A stretch of DNA of 64,000 nt, from contig NZ_FOAO01000002.1 of assembly GCF_900109665.1 (NCBI RefSeq), positions 124,001 through 188,000 of the forward strand, given 5' to 3'. This DNA comes from Blastococcus sp. DSM 46786 (lineage in GTDB: Bacteria; Actinomycetota; Actinomycetes; Mycobacteriales; Geodermatophilaceae). A model generated the notes under the pieces. That model did no database searches. It was not told the DNA's origin and worked only from the letters and a program-made list of their open reading frames with translations. The translations under genes and the position numbers were made by a program. Shown one piece after another: positions 31,113-39,877 of the stretch (its first letter is position 1; every line of letters starts with the position of its first letter).

Positions 31113-32616
31113 AGCCCGAGCCCGGCGGCAGCAGCGGCAGGTCCGCGGGCGCGCCCTGCTCGATCAGCCGCCAGAGCGCGTCGGTGTCGGCGTGCTCGGC
31201 GACCAGGTCGCCCAGGCGGTCCAGCCGGGCCTCGCGCACCGCGGCGAACTCCGTCGCCGGTGCCGGCACGAACCGGCGGCCGGTGATGCGGGCGACCTCG
31301 GTGAGGAACGCCCGGCGGAAGCCGTCGTTCTCCAGCGCGCCGTGCCACGTCGTCCCGAACACCGCCCCGGCGCGGGCGCCGTCCAGGAACGGCAGGGCGG
31401 GTGGGGCGTCGGAGGACCAGTCGACGGTCACGACGCCGTGGTGGATCTCGTAGCCGTGCACCGTCTCGCCCAGCGCGCTGCCCACCGGGCGGGCGAGCGT
31501 CTTCTCCGGGGCGAAGCGGACGTCGGCGGGCAGCAGCCCCAGCCCCGCCACCGTCCCCGCCCGCGACTCGACCTCGTCGGTGATCGTGCGGGCCAGCATC
31601 TGGTGGCCGCCGCAGACGCCGAGCACCGGCGTCCCCTCCGCCGCCCGGCGCAGCACCGCGTCGGCGAGGCCGGTGGCGCGCAGCCACGACAGGTCGGCCA
31701 CGGTCGCGCGGCTGCCCGGCAGGACGACCAGGTCGGCGTCGGCGAGCTCCTCCGGGCGGGTGGCGTAGCGCACCAGCACCCCCGGCTCGGCGGCGAGCGC
31801 GTCGAGGTCCGTGAAGTTCGACAGCCGGGGCAGCCGGGCCACCGAGACGCGGAGGACGTCGTCCCCGGCCGGCGGCGCGCCCGACGCCGCCACGGGCACG
31901 TTCAGCGAGTCCTCGGCGTCCACCTCCAGGCCGCCGAGCCACGGCAGGACGCCGAGCGCCGGACGGCCGGTGAGCGCGGTCAGCTGGTCCAGCCCCGGGC
32001 GCAGCAGTCGCACGTCGCCGCGGAACTTGTTGACCAGGAAGCCGGCGACCAGCCGCTGGTCGGTCGGCGGCATGAGCGCGACGGTGCCGTGCAGGGCGGC
32101 GAAGACCCCGCCCCGGTCGATGTCGCCGACGACCACCACCGGCAGGTCCGCGGCGGTGGCCAGCCCCATGTTGGCGATGTCGTCGGCCCGCAGGTTGATC
32201 TCGGTGGGGGAGCCGGCGCCCTCGCAGACGACGACGTCGAACCGGGCGCGCAGCTCCGCCAGGCTGCTGAGCACCTGCTCGAGCAGCGCCGCCTTCATCG
32301 GCCGGTAGGAGAGCGCGGTCACGTCGGCGACCGGCCGGCCCAGGACGACGACCTGGCTGGAGTTCTCGCCGCCCGGCTTGAGCAGCACCGGGTTCATGGC
32401 CGCCTCCGGCTCGACCCGCGCCGCCGCGGCCTGCATCACCTGGGCGCGGCCGATCTCGGCGCCGTCGGGGGTGACCACGGAGTTGTTGCTCATGTTCTGC
32501 GCCTTGAACGGGGCCACGGAGACGCCCTCGCGCACCAGCCACCGGCAGATCCCCGCGGTGACCACGGACTTGCCGGCGTCCGAGGTGGTGCCGGCGACGA
32601 GCAGCGCCCCGCTCAC
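31099..32616 (-). CDS. cobQ: Cobyric acid synthase
   Basis: A 505-residue glutamine-dependent amidotransferase that amidates positions b, d, e and g of adenosylcobyrinic acid a,c-diamide. The N-terminal BioD-like ATPase has GTTSDAGKS (9-17), [11 protein letters not shown] and [11 protein letters not shown]. The C-terminal GATase-1 domain has the nucleophile cysteine in [11 protein letters not shown] and a later His in TTWHGALEN. The GTG start overlaps the acyltransferase stop by 4 bp, so the two are cotranslated. Other cobalamin genes lie at 23.7-26 kb and 36 kb. Confidence 0.95.
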   Translation of the reverse strand: MSGALLVAGTTSDAGKSVVTAGICRWLVREGVSVAPFKAQNMSNNSVVTPDGAEIGRAQVMQAAAARVEPEAAMNPVLLKPGGENSSQVVVLGRPVADVTALSYRPMKAALLEQVLSSLAELRARFDVVVCEGAGSPTEINLRADDIANMGLATAADLPVVVVGDIDRGGVFAALHGTVALMPPTDQRLVAGFLVNKFRGDVRLLRPGLDQLTALTGRPALGVLPWLGGLEVDAEDSLNVPVAASGAPPAGDDVLRVSVARLPRLSNFTDLDALAAEPGVLVRYATRPEELADADLVVLPGSRATVADLSWLRATGLADAVLRRAAEGTPVLGVCGGHQMLARTITDEVESRAGTVAGLGLLPADVRFAPEKTLARPVGSALGETVHGYEIHHGVVTVDWSSDAPPALPFLDGARAGAVFGTTWHGALENDGFRRAFLTEVARITGRRFVPAPATEFAAVREARLDRLGDLVAEHADTDALWRLIEQGAPADLPLLPPGSGFSPR

Positions 32617-33278
32617 ACCGCCTCGCGCGGGACGTCCCAGCCGGCCTTCTCCTGACCGGAGAGGTCGGCGATCGCCAGCATGATCCGGTCGGTCACCTCG
32701 CGGCGGGCCTTGTTGCGGTCGGCCTGCCCGCGGTGCTCGGGGAAGGTCAGCGGTTCGCCGAAGGTGATCGCGATGCGGTGCGGGCGGGGCCAGCGGGCAC
32801 CGACCGGCTGCACCCGGTCGGTGCCGTGCACCGCGACCGGGACGACGGGGCAGTCGGCGGTCAGCGCCAGCCAGGCCACGCCGGTCTTGCCGCGGGCCAG
32901 CCGGCCGTCCTTGGAGCGGGTGCCCTCCGGGTAGAGGCCGAAGGCGGTGCCGCCCCGCAGGATCCGCAGGGCGGTGTCCAGGGCCGCCTGCGCGGCGCGG
33001 TGGGTCTCCCGCTCGACCGGGTGCGCGCCGAGCGCCGTGAACAGCGTGCGGGTGAGCCATCCGCCGATCCCGCGGCCGGTGAAGTACTCGGCCTTCGCCA
33101 GGTAGGCGACCCGGCGCGGGGCCGCCAGCGGGATGGCGATGCTGTCGATGAAGGACAGGTGGTTGCTGGCGAGGATCACCGGGCGGTCGAGCGGCACGTT
33201 CTCCCGTCCGGCGATCTGCGGCCGGCACAGGGCGAAGAACAGCGGGCGCAGCACGAACCGGGCCAGGACGTAGAACAT
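32613..33278 (-). CDS. 1-acylglycerol-3-phosphate O-acyltransferase (PlsC-like)
   Basis: A 221-residue membrane-associated acyltransferase. The N-terminal hydrophobic segment ([17 protein letters not shown]) precedes motif I N39-H40-LSFI-D45 and motif III PEGTRS (117-122). A basic loop and [14 protein letters not shown] follow. It transfers acyl chains in phospholipid synthesis. The ATG has a strong GAGGAGGGAG site. Coupling to cobQ by a GTGA overlap is unexpected functionally and may simply reflect compact packing. Confidence 0.92.
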   Translation of the reverse strand: MFYVLARFVLRPLFFALCRPQIAGRENVPLDRPVILASNHLSFIDSIAIPLAAPRRVAYLAKAEYFTGRGIGGWLTRTLFTALGAHPVERETHRAAQAALDTALRILRGGTAFGLYPEGTRSKDGRLARGKTGVAWLALTADCPVVPVAVHGTDRVQPVGARWPRPHRIAITFGEPLTFPEHRGQADRNKARREVTDRIMLAIADLSGQEKAGWDVPREAV

Positions 33279-33390
33279 CGCAGGCTCCCTCCTCGGCGGC
33301 TCCGGGAGCCGCGCCCCCGGACACCGCGGGCAGCCCCGATCCTGCCGGACCCCGCCCGGCGGCAGGGCGGCGGCTCCTGCGCGCGGGCGG

Positions 33391-34104
33391 CTACCCCGGG
33401 GGGCAGGCGTCGCGCAGGATGGCGCGCACGTCCTCGGGCAGCCCGCCGTGCCCTGTGGCCGAGGCGGTGATCGCCTGCGCGACGTCCCGCACCTTCCGGT
33501 GGGTGTGGCTGGAGATGTGCGCCAGCAGGTCGAACGCGGTCTGCTCGGCGCAGCCGGTGAGCAGCATGAGGATGCCCTTGGCCTGCTCGATGACCGCCCG
33601 GCTCGCCATGGCCGTCCGCAACTGCTCGACCTCCATCCGGAGGGCGTCGGTCCCGGCCGGGTCGGGGACCCCGGAGCGGGCGCCGGTGAGGTCGACGCAG
33701 AACCCCTCGACCGCCCGCACGCCCCCGGCCCCGTCCGGACCGGGTTCGCCGACCAGCAGCACCGGCCGCGGGGGCCGGTCGGGGTGGTGCAGGCGCGTCT
33801 CGATGGCGAACGCCTGCCCGGCGCCGCAGGCGGACAGGGCGGCGAGCAGCCGGGCGCCGTCCTCGGGCCGCTGGACGCGGAGCAGCGCCTCGGTGGAGGG
33901 CGTGGTGCCCGCGGCGTCCAGGCCGAGCAGGTCGTGCATCTCGGGGGACCACCACCAGGTGCCGGCGTGCCCGTCGAAGCGGTAGCGGCCGGAGATCCCC
34001 GGCGACGGGACGGGGTGGCGGGTGACGGTGCGGCGCGGCTCCTGCCCGCGGTCGTGCGCCGGGCGGGCGGCGGGACGGGAGCGGGTCAGCGGCGGCGAGG
34101 ACAT
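33391..34104 (-). CDS. PAS-ANTAR RNA-binding antitermination regulator
   Basis: A 237-residue two-domain protein. Residues ~35-145 form a PAS-like sensor (SGRYRFDGHAGTWWWSPEMH, a typical PAS opening). Residues ~155-215 are an ANTAR domain: MASRAVIEQAKGILM, then FDLLAHISSHTHRKVRDVAQ. ANTAR proteins bind paired hexaloop hairpins in mRNA to prevent termination, usually after a signal. No receiver domain is present, so PAS sensing probably controls it directly. Its target is not in the window as far as I can see. Confidence 0.88.
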   Translation of the reverse strand: MSSPPLTRSRPAARPAHDRGQEPRRTVTRHPVPSPGISGRYRFDGHAGTWWWSPEMHDLLGLDAAGTTPSTEALLRVQRPEDGARLLAALSACGAGQAFAIETRLHHPDRPPRPVLLVGEPGPDGAGGVRAVEGFCVDLTGARSGVPDPAGTDALRMEVEQLRTAMASRAVIEQAKGILMLLTGCAEQTAFDLLAHISSHTHRKVRDVAQAITASATGHGGLPEDVRAILRDACPPG

Positions 34105-34251
34105 GGTCGACCTCCAGGACGGAGGTGTGCCGGTGACCGGCAGGCCCGAGGTGCCGGTTGCTCGACGCCCGGTGCCCCGACCCCGCGGAGGGGCCGGACC
34201 TCCCGAATACCGAGACCGTACGTCCCGGCGGCGGTGCCCGCCAGCACGGGA

Positions 34252-35700
34252 TCAGACGACGGTGAGCGGGCGCGGCGGGCTGGCGGCGGCTGCGGTCGTG
34301 CGCGCCTCCCGGTCGAGCCGGGCCAGCACGCCGACGGCGGCGCGCAGGCGCTCCGGGGGCAGGGTGAACGGCAGGCGGAGGTGGTCGTCGAAGGCGTGCC
34401 CGGTGCCGAACGCGCGGCCCTCGGCGAGCAGCAGCCCGCGTTCCGCGGCGGCCGAGGTGAGCGCGGCCGAGCTGGTCCCCGGGGGGAGCCGGCACCAGAC
34501 CGCGAGCCCGCCGGTGGGCGCCGGTGCCGTCCAGTCGGGGAGCTGCGCGGCGAGCTCGGCCAGCAGGACGGTGCGCCGCTCGCGGAGCAGTGCCCGCCGG
34601 TGCTCGAGGATCTCGTCCAGCTGCGTCACGAGCACGGTGGCGGCCAGCTGGTCGAGCACCCCCACGGAGAGCTGGCGGCGGCTCAGCGCCTCGCCCAGCC
34701 GGCCGGCCAGGCCCGCCTCGGTGCGCAGCCAGCCGATGCGCAGGCCGCCCCAGACCGCCTTGGACAGCCCGCCGACGGTCACCGTGGCCGCGTCGGGGAC
34801 GCCGGCGGCGAACGGTGGCGCGGTGTGGGTGTCCAGCTCCAGGCCGGTGGACACCTCGTCGACCAGGGTGACCACGCCGTGCTGCCAGAGGGTCGCCGCC
34901 AGCCGCCGCCGGCCGGCCGCCGAGAGGGCGACGCCGGTGGGGTTGGAGCAGTCGGGCATCAGGTATGCCAGGCGGGGACTGCTCTGCCGGGCCACCAGCT
35001 GCGCGGTGCCGACGAGCGCGTCGGGGTCGGCGGGATCGACCGCGGCCGGGACGCAGCGCCCCCCGGCCGCCGCGACCAGCCCCACCGCGCCGGGGTACGT
35101 CGGGTGCTCGACCAGGACCCGGTCGCCGGGCTCGAGCAGGGTGTCCAGGGCGAGCGCGGCCGCGTCGCCGACGCCCGCGGTCACCACCACCTGGTCGGCG
35201 TCGGTGGGCAGCCCGCGTGCGGTGAACCAGCCGGCGACCGCCGCGCGCAGCTGCGGCAGCCCGCTGGGCGCGTAGCCGTGGGCCGGGAGGTGCGCCGGCA
35301 GCTCGCCCAGCGCCTGCTCGTAGGCGGGCAGGAGCTCCGGCGCCGCCTCCGGTGCCGCGTGCGCCAGGTCGATCACCCCCGGGGTGGTGCTCGGAGGTGT
35401 CCAGCCGGACCGGACGTCGGGCAGCGCGGTGACGGTGCCCGACCCGTGCCGGGTGCGGGCGAAGCCCTCGTCGCGCAGCACCCGGTAGGCCGAGGCGACC
35501 GTGACCCGGCTGACGTCCAGCTCGGTGGCGAGCTCCCGTTCGGCGGGCAGCCGCACCCCCGCGGGGAGGGCTCCGGCGGTGAGCAGGTCGCGGACGCGGC
35601 GGGCCAGGCCCGCGTACCGGGGCGTGGGCAGGCCCACGACGGGGCCGACGAGCGTGGCGAGCTCGCGGGCACCGGTGGACCGTTCCGATCCAAGTGGCAT
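34252..35700 (-). CDS. MocR-family regulator (GntR wHTH + aminotransferase domain)
   Basis: A 482-residue fusion regulator. The N-terminal GntR winged helix (about 25-92) has LPAERELATELDVSRVTVAS and YRVLRDEGFARTRHGSGTV. The rest is a fold-type I aminotransferase domain with PDCSNPTGV (249-257), VDEVSTGLE and the PLP lysine K314 in GGLSKAVWGGLRIGW. MocR proteins such as PdxR sense PLP or amino acids and usually regulate divergent genes. The ATG at 35700 is preferred over an upstream start because operator-like DNA begins just before it. Confidence 0.9.
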   Translation of the reverse strand: MPLGSERSTGARELATLVGPVVGLPTPRYAGLARRVRDLLTAGALPAGVRLPAERELATELDVSRVTVASAYRVLRDEGFARTRHGSGTVTALPDVRSGWTPPSTTPGVIDLAHAAPEAAPELLPAYEQALGELPAHLPAHGYAPSGLPQLRAAVAGWFTARGLPTDADQVVVTAGVGDAAALALDTLLEPGDRVLVEHPTYPGAVGLVAAAGGRCVPAAVDPADPDALVGTAQLVARQSSPRLAYLMPDCSNPTGVALSAAGRRRLAATLWQHGVVTLVDEVSTGLELDTHTAPPFAAGVPDAATVTVGGLSKAVWGGLRIGWLRTEAGLAGRLGEALSRRQLSVGVLDQLAATVLVTQLDEILEHRRALLRERRTVLLAELAAQLPDWTAPAPTGGLAVWCRLPPGTSSAALTSAAAERGLLLAEGRAFGTGHAFDDHLRLPFTLPPERLRAAVGVLARLDREARTTAAAASPPRPLTVV

Positions 35701-35717
35701 GCGACCACCATGCCGGA

Positions 35718-35729
35718 TTGGCCTGCCAA
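35718..35729. promoter_or_regulatory. Palindrome TTGGC-CT-GCCAA in the MocR promoter region
   Basis: A perfect 12-bp palindrome 18 bp upstream of the MocR start, in the 60-bp divergent gap. GntR/MocR factors often autoregulate from such sites; assignment is inference. Confidence 0.35.
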
Positions 35730-35760
35730 ACGCCAGCACGGATCATGCCACCCTCTCGTC

Positions 35761-36084
35761 ATGGACACAGGTGGAACCGTCACGCTGGTGCTCGTCCTGC
35801 TGGGGCTGGGATACCTGTCGGTGGCCACGCTCCGCGTCACGCTGCGGGGTGGCCCCGGCCCGGGTGATCCGCCGGCCAGCCATCCCCGGGTCGATCCGGC
35901 CGGCTTCCCGGTGGCTGCCCGGCCGCACCGGGACGGTCAGCGCCGGAGCAGGCGCGCCAGGACCGCCGCGGCCGCCGCGGCGGTCCACACCGCGCGGGAG
36001 AGGGCCACGGCGCGCGGGACGTCCGCCGTCGCCGGTGGCCGGCCGTCGCCGAGCGCCGGCCGCTCCTCGACCCGGCTGCCGTAG
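35761..36084 (+). CDS. Possible small membrane protein
   Basis: A candidate of 107 residues starting MDTGGTVTLVLVLLGLGYLS, with one membrane helix (about 7-25) and a Pro/Arg-rich tail. It is divergent from the MocR regulator, the place where a MocR target would be expected. The last 147 bp overlap the 3' end of cobD antisense, where the composition (Arg/Ala-rich) looks like antisense coding noise. A shorter real protein may have lost its stop. No ribosome-binding site is evident. Low certainty. Confidence 0.3.
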   Translation: MDTGGTVTLVLVLLGLGYLSVATLRVTLRGGPGPGDPPASHPRVDPAGFPVAARPHRDGQRRSRRARTAAAAAAVHTARERATARGTSAVAGGRPSPSAGRSSTRLP

Positions 36085-36881
36085 ACGTTGCGGCCGCCCA
36101 GCCGCAGGCCGAGCGCCCCGGCGAGCGAGGCCTCGCACCGCCCGGAGTTCGGGCTGGGGTGCGCGGCGCCGTCGCGGCGCCAGACGCGCCACGCCCCGGC
36201 GGAGGATCCACCCACCAGCGGGGCGCAGGCGACGGTCAGCGCCGCGGTCGAGCGGGCGGGGAGCCAGTTGGCGACGTCGTCGGCGCGGGCGGCGGCCCAG
36301 CCGAAGCGCGCGTACCGCGGCGACCGGTGGCCGACCATGGCGTCGAGGGTGTTGACCGCGCGGTAGGCCAGCAGCCCGGGGAGGCCGGCCACCGCACCCC
36401 AGACCAGCGGGGCGACGGCGGCGTCGGAGGTGTTCTCGGCGACCGACTCCACGGTCGCGCGCGCCAGTTCGGCCTCGCCGAGCCCCTGCGGGTCGCGTCC
36501 GGCCAGCGCGGGCAGCGTGGCCCGGGCGGCGGGCAGGTCCCCGGCGGCCAGGGCGTCGTGCATCCGCACCGCCACCCGCCCGAGCGAGGTGCCGCCCAGG
36601 ACGGCCCAGGTGGCCGCGGCGGTCACCGCGGTACGCAGCACCGGGCGGGAGCGGGTGGCGCGGTCGGCGGCCACGCCGACCGCGGTGGTGCTCCCCACGA
36701 GCACGGCCCAGTGGCCGGCGCCCGCACCGATGGAGTCGCGCCACGTGCGGCGCTCCAGCGCGGCGGCGGCCTTCCCGAAGCCGGCCACCGGGTGGCCCCG
36801 CCGCGGATCGGCGAGCGCGAGGTCGGCCAGCGCGCCGAGGGCCAGCCCCAGCGCGGTCGCGGCATCGGGGCTCGGTCGCAC
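35937..36881 (-). CDS. cobD: Adenosylcobinamide-phosphate synthase
   Basis: A 314-residue polytopic membrane enzyme (CobD/CbiB) that attaches aminopropanol (phosphate) to cobyric acid. Conserved segments are HPVAGFGKAAAALERR, ATVESVAENTSDAAVAPLVW, YRAVNTLDAMVGHRSPRYARFGW, and PSPNSGRCEASLAGALGLRLGG. The GTG start has a CACCAT hexamer six bases upstream, resembling a leaderless -10. It is the last cobalamin gene in the window, not linked to an obvious operon. Confidence 0.94.
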   Translation of the reverse strand: MRPSPDAATALGLALGALADLALADPRRGHPVAGFGKAAAALERRTWRDSIGAGAGHWAVLVGSTTAVGVAADRATRSRPVLRTAVTAAATWAVLGGTSLGRVAVRMHDALAAGDLPAARATLPALAGRDPQGLGEAELARATVESVAENTSDAAVAPLVWGAVAGLPGLLAYRAVNTLDAMVGHRSPRYARFGWAAARADDVANWLPARSTAALTVACAPLVGGSSAGAWRVWRRDGAAHPSPNSGRCEASLAGALGLRLGGRNVYGSRVEERPALGDGRPPATADVPRAVALSRAVWTAAAAAAVLARLLRR

Positions 36882-36934
36882 CGAGCCATGGTGCCAACCC
36901 GCCGGCGGGCGCCGGTGCGCCGGTGCGGTCTCCC

Positions 36935-36940
36935 TAGGAT
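36935..36940 (+). promoter_or_regulatory. -10 box (TAGGAT) of def
   Basis: TAGGAT ends 6 nt before the ATG at 36947; a leaderless arrangement. Confidence 0.55.
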
Positions 36941-36946
36941 CGGCGC

Positions 36947-37504
36947 ATGCGCCTGTTCGGCCGTTACGACGGCGTCGCCCGGCCGATCGTCACCTACGGC
37001 AGCAACCCGGTCCTGCACCGCCGCTGCACCGAGGTCACCGCGTTCGACGACGGGCTGCGGCGGCTGGTGCTCGACATGTTCGCCAGCATGGAGGCCGCCG
37101 ACGGCGTCGGTCTGGCCGCGAACCAGATCGGGGTGGACGCCCGGGTCTTCGTCATCGACTGCCCGGACGCCGACGGCGAGGACGTCGTCGGCTACGTCGT
37201 CAACCCCGTCCTCACGGTGCTCCAGCCGGTGGGGGACGACCCGGCGGACGAGGTCACCGAGGAGGGCTGCCTCTCGGTGCCCGGCCCCTACGCCGAGCTG
37301 CCGCGCGCCTTCCGGGCCCGGGTCGACGGCGTCGACCTGCACGGCGACCCGGTGAGCATCGAGGCGACCGGCATGGCCGCCCGCTGCCTGCAGCACGAGG
37401 TGGACCACCTCGACGGCACCGTCTACGTCGACCGGCTCCCGGCCGAGCTCCGCGAGCGGCTGCTGGCCGAGGCGGCCGGTCCCGGCGGTGAGCTCCCCGC
37501 CTGA
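36947..37504 (+). CDS. def: Peptide deformylase
   Basis: A 185-residue Fe/Zn metalloenzyme removing the formyl group from nascent proteins. All three motifs are present: GVGLAANQ (53-60), EGCLSVPG (106-113, metal ligand C108) and QHEVDHLDG with H150, E151 and H154. The ~20-residue C-terminal extension is normal for actinobacteria. Monocistronic; no fmt gene adjoins it. Confidence 0.96.
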   Translation: MRLFGRYDGVARPIVTYGSNPVLHRRCTEVTAFDDGLRRLVLDMFASMEAADGVGLAANQIGVDARVFVIDCPDADGEDVVGYVVNPVLTVLQPVGDDPADEVTEEGCLSVPGPYAELPRAFRARVDGVDLHGDPVSIEATGMAARCLQHEVDHLDGTVYVDRLPAELRERLLAEAAGPGGELPA

Positions 37505-37538
37505 TCGCGGCCCCACCTCGGCGACGGGGCGCGCCGAT

Positions 37539-37567
37539 GCGCAGTTCGAGCCGGTGGGCTGCGCACC
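37539..37567. repeat. Short dispersed repeat, inverted relative to 58129
   Basis: TGCGCAGTTCGAGCCGGTGG followed by GCTGCGCACC. The complementary strand at 58129-58158 reads GCGCAATTCGAGCGCCCGGA followed by AGTGCGCACC. The common skeleton is GCGCA-TTCGAGC-GCGCACC. Within the 157-bp gap between def and the FBP gene, which shows no gene. Confidence 0.5.
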
Positions 37568-37661
37568 GGCGCACGTGGTCCGAGATCCGGGTGAACGCGC
37601 CGGGGAGATGGTCGATGATCCTCCGTCGGCACCCGCACCACCCAGAGGAGAGGCACCACCG

Positions 37662-38156
37662 GTGACACCGCTGTCCGAGACCGAGGTCCGGCGCTCGTTC
37701 GTCAACTGCTCGCGCGGCGAGGCGAAGACCCTCACCCTCCCCAGGGACTTCGACGAGCTCGACTGGAGCCGGCAGGTCGTGCTCGGCTGGCGCGACCCGA
37801 AGGCGCCGCTGCGGGGGTACCTGGTCGCGCAGGTCGACGACGAGGCCGTCGGGATCGCCGTCCGCGCCGCCGAGAGCAGCATGTCCGGCCGGACGGCGGC
37901 GATGTGCCTGCTCTGCCAGACGGCGCAGCCCGGCGACGCCGTCTCGCTGTTCACCGCGCGGCGTACCGGTGACGCGGGGCGCAACGGCAACACCGTGGGC
38001 ACCTACATCTGCGCGGACCTGCGCTGCTCCACGCGGGTGCGCACCGAGATCCCGCCGTGGTTGCGCGACCGCGACCCCGCGGAGGTCGTCGCCGAGCGCT
38101 CCCTCGAGCTGCGGGAGCGCGTGCGCGGGTTCCTCGACTCGGTCCGCCGGCCCTAG
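37662..38156 (+). CDS. FBP (FusB-like) zinc-finger domain protein
   Basis: A 164-residue protein starting VTPLSETEVRRSFVNCSRGE, the family's typical N-terminus. A globular N-half is followed by a treble-clef zinc finger with CLLC near residue 84 and CADLRC near residue 122. This is the FBP domain found in the EF-G-binding FusB family, which rescues ribosomes from fusidic acid-stalled EF-G. Whether this actinobacterial form binds EF-G is unknown. A good AGAGGAGAGG ribosome-binding site supports the GTG. Confidence 0.85.
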   Translation: MTPLSETEVRRSFVNCSRGEAKTLTLPRDFDELDWSRQVVLGWRDPKAPLRGYLVAQVDDEAVGIAVRAAESSMSGRTAAMCLLCQTAQPGDAVSLFTARRTGDAGRNGNTVGTYICADLRCSTRVRTEIPPWLRDRDPAEVVAERSLELRERVRGFLDSVRRP

Positions 38157-38200
38157 CGGCCGGTGGGTGGACGTGCCCCCGGCGGGGTAGCGGGCCGCCC

Positions 38201-39379
38201 ATGGCGCTCCCGCGGATCCTCGCCCTGGTGCTGGCCGGTGGTGCCGGCGGCCGGCTCGAACTGCTCACCGAGCGGCGGGCGAAGCCGGCCGTCCCCTTCG
38301 GCGGGGTGTACCGGCTGATCGACTTCCCGCTCAGCAACTGCCAGCACTCGCAGATCTCCGACGTCTGGGTCTCCGTCCAGTTCCACCCCACGTCGCTGCA
38401 CGACCACCTGGCCAACGGCCGGCCCTGGGACCTCGACCGGACCGTCGGGGGCCTGCTCACCCTGCCGCCGTACAAGGGCACCGAGCGCGGCGGGTGGAAC
38501 ACCGGCACGGCGGACTCGCTGTGGCGGCACGCCGACCTCATCCGGGAGTTCGACGCCGACGCGCTCGTCGTCGTGAGCGCCGACGCCGTCTACAAGCTCG
38601 ACTACCGCGAGGTGGTCGAGGCGCACCTGGGGTCCGGCGCCGAGGTCACGATGGTCACCACCGAGGTGGCGCCCGACGACGCGTCCCGCTACGGGATCGT
38701 CGAGGTCGGCGACGGCGGCCGCGTCACCGGCTACTCGTACAAGCCCGACGAGCCGGCGACGACGACGGCGACCAACGAGGTGTTCGTCTTCACCCCGTCG
38801 CCGACGCTGGACCGGCTGGAGGCGCTGAACGGGGACGTCGGCGACGAGGGCCTGGAGGACCTCGGCACCCACCTGCTGCCCGCGCAGACCGCCGAGGGGC
38901 TGGCGCGGGCGTACCCGCTGGACGGGTACTGGCGCGACGTGGGGACGGTGCCGGCGTACTGGGAGGCGCACCGCGAGTTCATCGCCGAGGAGCCGCCGCT
39001 GGACCTCGACGACCCCCGCTGGCCGGTGCACACCCGCGGCGGGCGGCGCAGCGCGGCACGGGTGCTCAGCCAGGCGCACGTCGAGGACAGCCTGATCTCC
39101 GGCGGCACCCGGGTGGGCGGGGACGTGCGCGGTTCGGTGCTGTCGCCGGGCGTGGTGGTCGAGTCCGGGGCCACCGTCGTCGACTCGGTGCTCCTGCCCG
39201 GCGTCCGGGTGCGCGCCGGGGCGACCGTGACCCGGTCGGTGCTCGACGACGGGGTGGACGTGGGGCGGGGCGCGTCGATCGGCGGCGAGGGGGAGATCAC
39301 CCTGGTGGGCCGGGCGGCCCGGGTCGCCGGCGACAGCGAGCTCGCCGCGGGGGCCCGCTTCCCCGAGCCGGAGGGATGA
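38201..39379 (+). CDS. GlgC-like glucose-1-phosphate adenylyltransferase family protein
   Basis: A 392-residue nucleotidyltransferase: catalytic N-domain LALVLAGGAGGRLELLTERR then AKPAVPFGGVYRLIDFPLSN, with the GTADSLWRH and YWRDVGTVPAYWEAH motifs. A C-terminal left-handed beta-helix follows with hexad repeats (VEDSLISGGTRVGGDVRGSV...). ADP-glucose pyrophosphorylases begin glycogen or maltodextrin synthesis. The usual loop reads G-G-x-G-x-R-L-x-P-L-T; here the Pro is Glu (RLELLT). No glycogen synthase gene is adjacent. Confidence 0.87.
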   Translation: MALPRILALVLAGGAGGRLELLTERRAKPAVPFGGVYRLIDFPLSNCQHSQISDVWVSVQFHPTSLHDHLANGRPWDLDRTVGGLLTLPPYKGTERGGWNTGTADSLWRHADLIREFDADALVVVSADAVYKLDYREVVEAHLGSGAEVTMVTTEVAPDDASRYGIVEVGDGGRVTGYSYKPDEPATTTATNEVFVFTPSPTLDRLEALNGDVGDEGLEDLGTHLLPAQTAEGLARAYPLDGYWRDVGTVPAYWEAHREFIAEEPPLDLDDPRWPVHTRGGRRSAARVLSQAHVEDSLISGGTRVGGDVRGSVLSPGVVVESGATVVDSVLLPGVRVRAGATVTRSVLDDGVDVGRGASIGGEGEITLVGRAARVAGDSELAAGARFPEPEG

Positions 39380-39420
39380 CCGGCGGGAAGCGGCGACCGC
39401 GCGCGGGCGTTGCAGGCGGC

Positions 39421-39744
39421 ATGACCCAGCCCATCGACCTGCACTCGGAGTTCCTCCGCGCCGACCTGCTCTTCAGCATGGGCCAGCCCGACGCCGCCGC
39501 GCGCATCCTGCAGCCCATCGTCGACACCGAGCCGCGCAACGAGGCGGCCCTGGAGCTGCTGGCCCGGGCCTACTACGGCTCGGCGCAGCTGGGGCCGGCC
39601 GAGGCGGCGCTCGACCGGCTGGTGGACCTGGCGCCGAGCAACGGCTGGGCCCGCCGCGCCCTGGCCCGCACGCTGGAGCGGCAGAGCCGGGGCGGGGAGG
39701 CGGCGGTGCACCACCGGGTCGCCGACGCCCTGGGCGCCGCCTGA
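39421..39744 (+). CDS. Tetratricopeptide repeat protein
   Basis: A 107-residue soluble, all-helical protein with two to three TPR units: LRADLLFSMGQPDAAARILQPIVDTEPRN, then LELLARAYYGSAQLGPAEAALDRLVDLAPSN, then a third partial repeat. This small actinobacterial TPR protein is found alone in genomes and has no known partner. It follows glgC by 41 bp, so cotranscription is possible. Confidence 0.85.
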   Translation: MTQPIDLHSEFLRADLLFSMGQPDAAARILQPIVDTEPRNEAALELLARAYYGSAQLGPAEAALDRLVDLAPSNGWARRALARTLERQSRGGEAAVHHRVADALGAA

Positions 39745-39877
39745 CCGGGCTCCCCGGCGCGGGTGGCGCGCTCTGGGACGATGGCGGGAGGGCCGCGCCG
39801 CCCCGTGGCTCCGCCCGCGGCCCGCGCCGGCCACCTCGCCCGCCCCGATCCGAGCGCCCGCTCGCCCAGGAGACCTC

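Noticed and set aside
35761-36084. A divergent MocR target gene
   Set aside because: Kept only as a low-confidence small protein; overlap with cobD and biased composition prevent a firm call.
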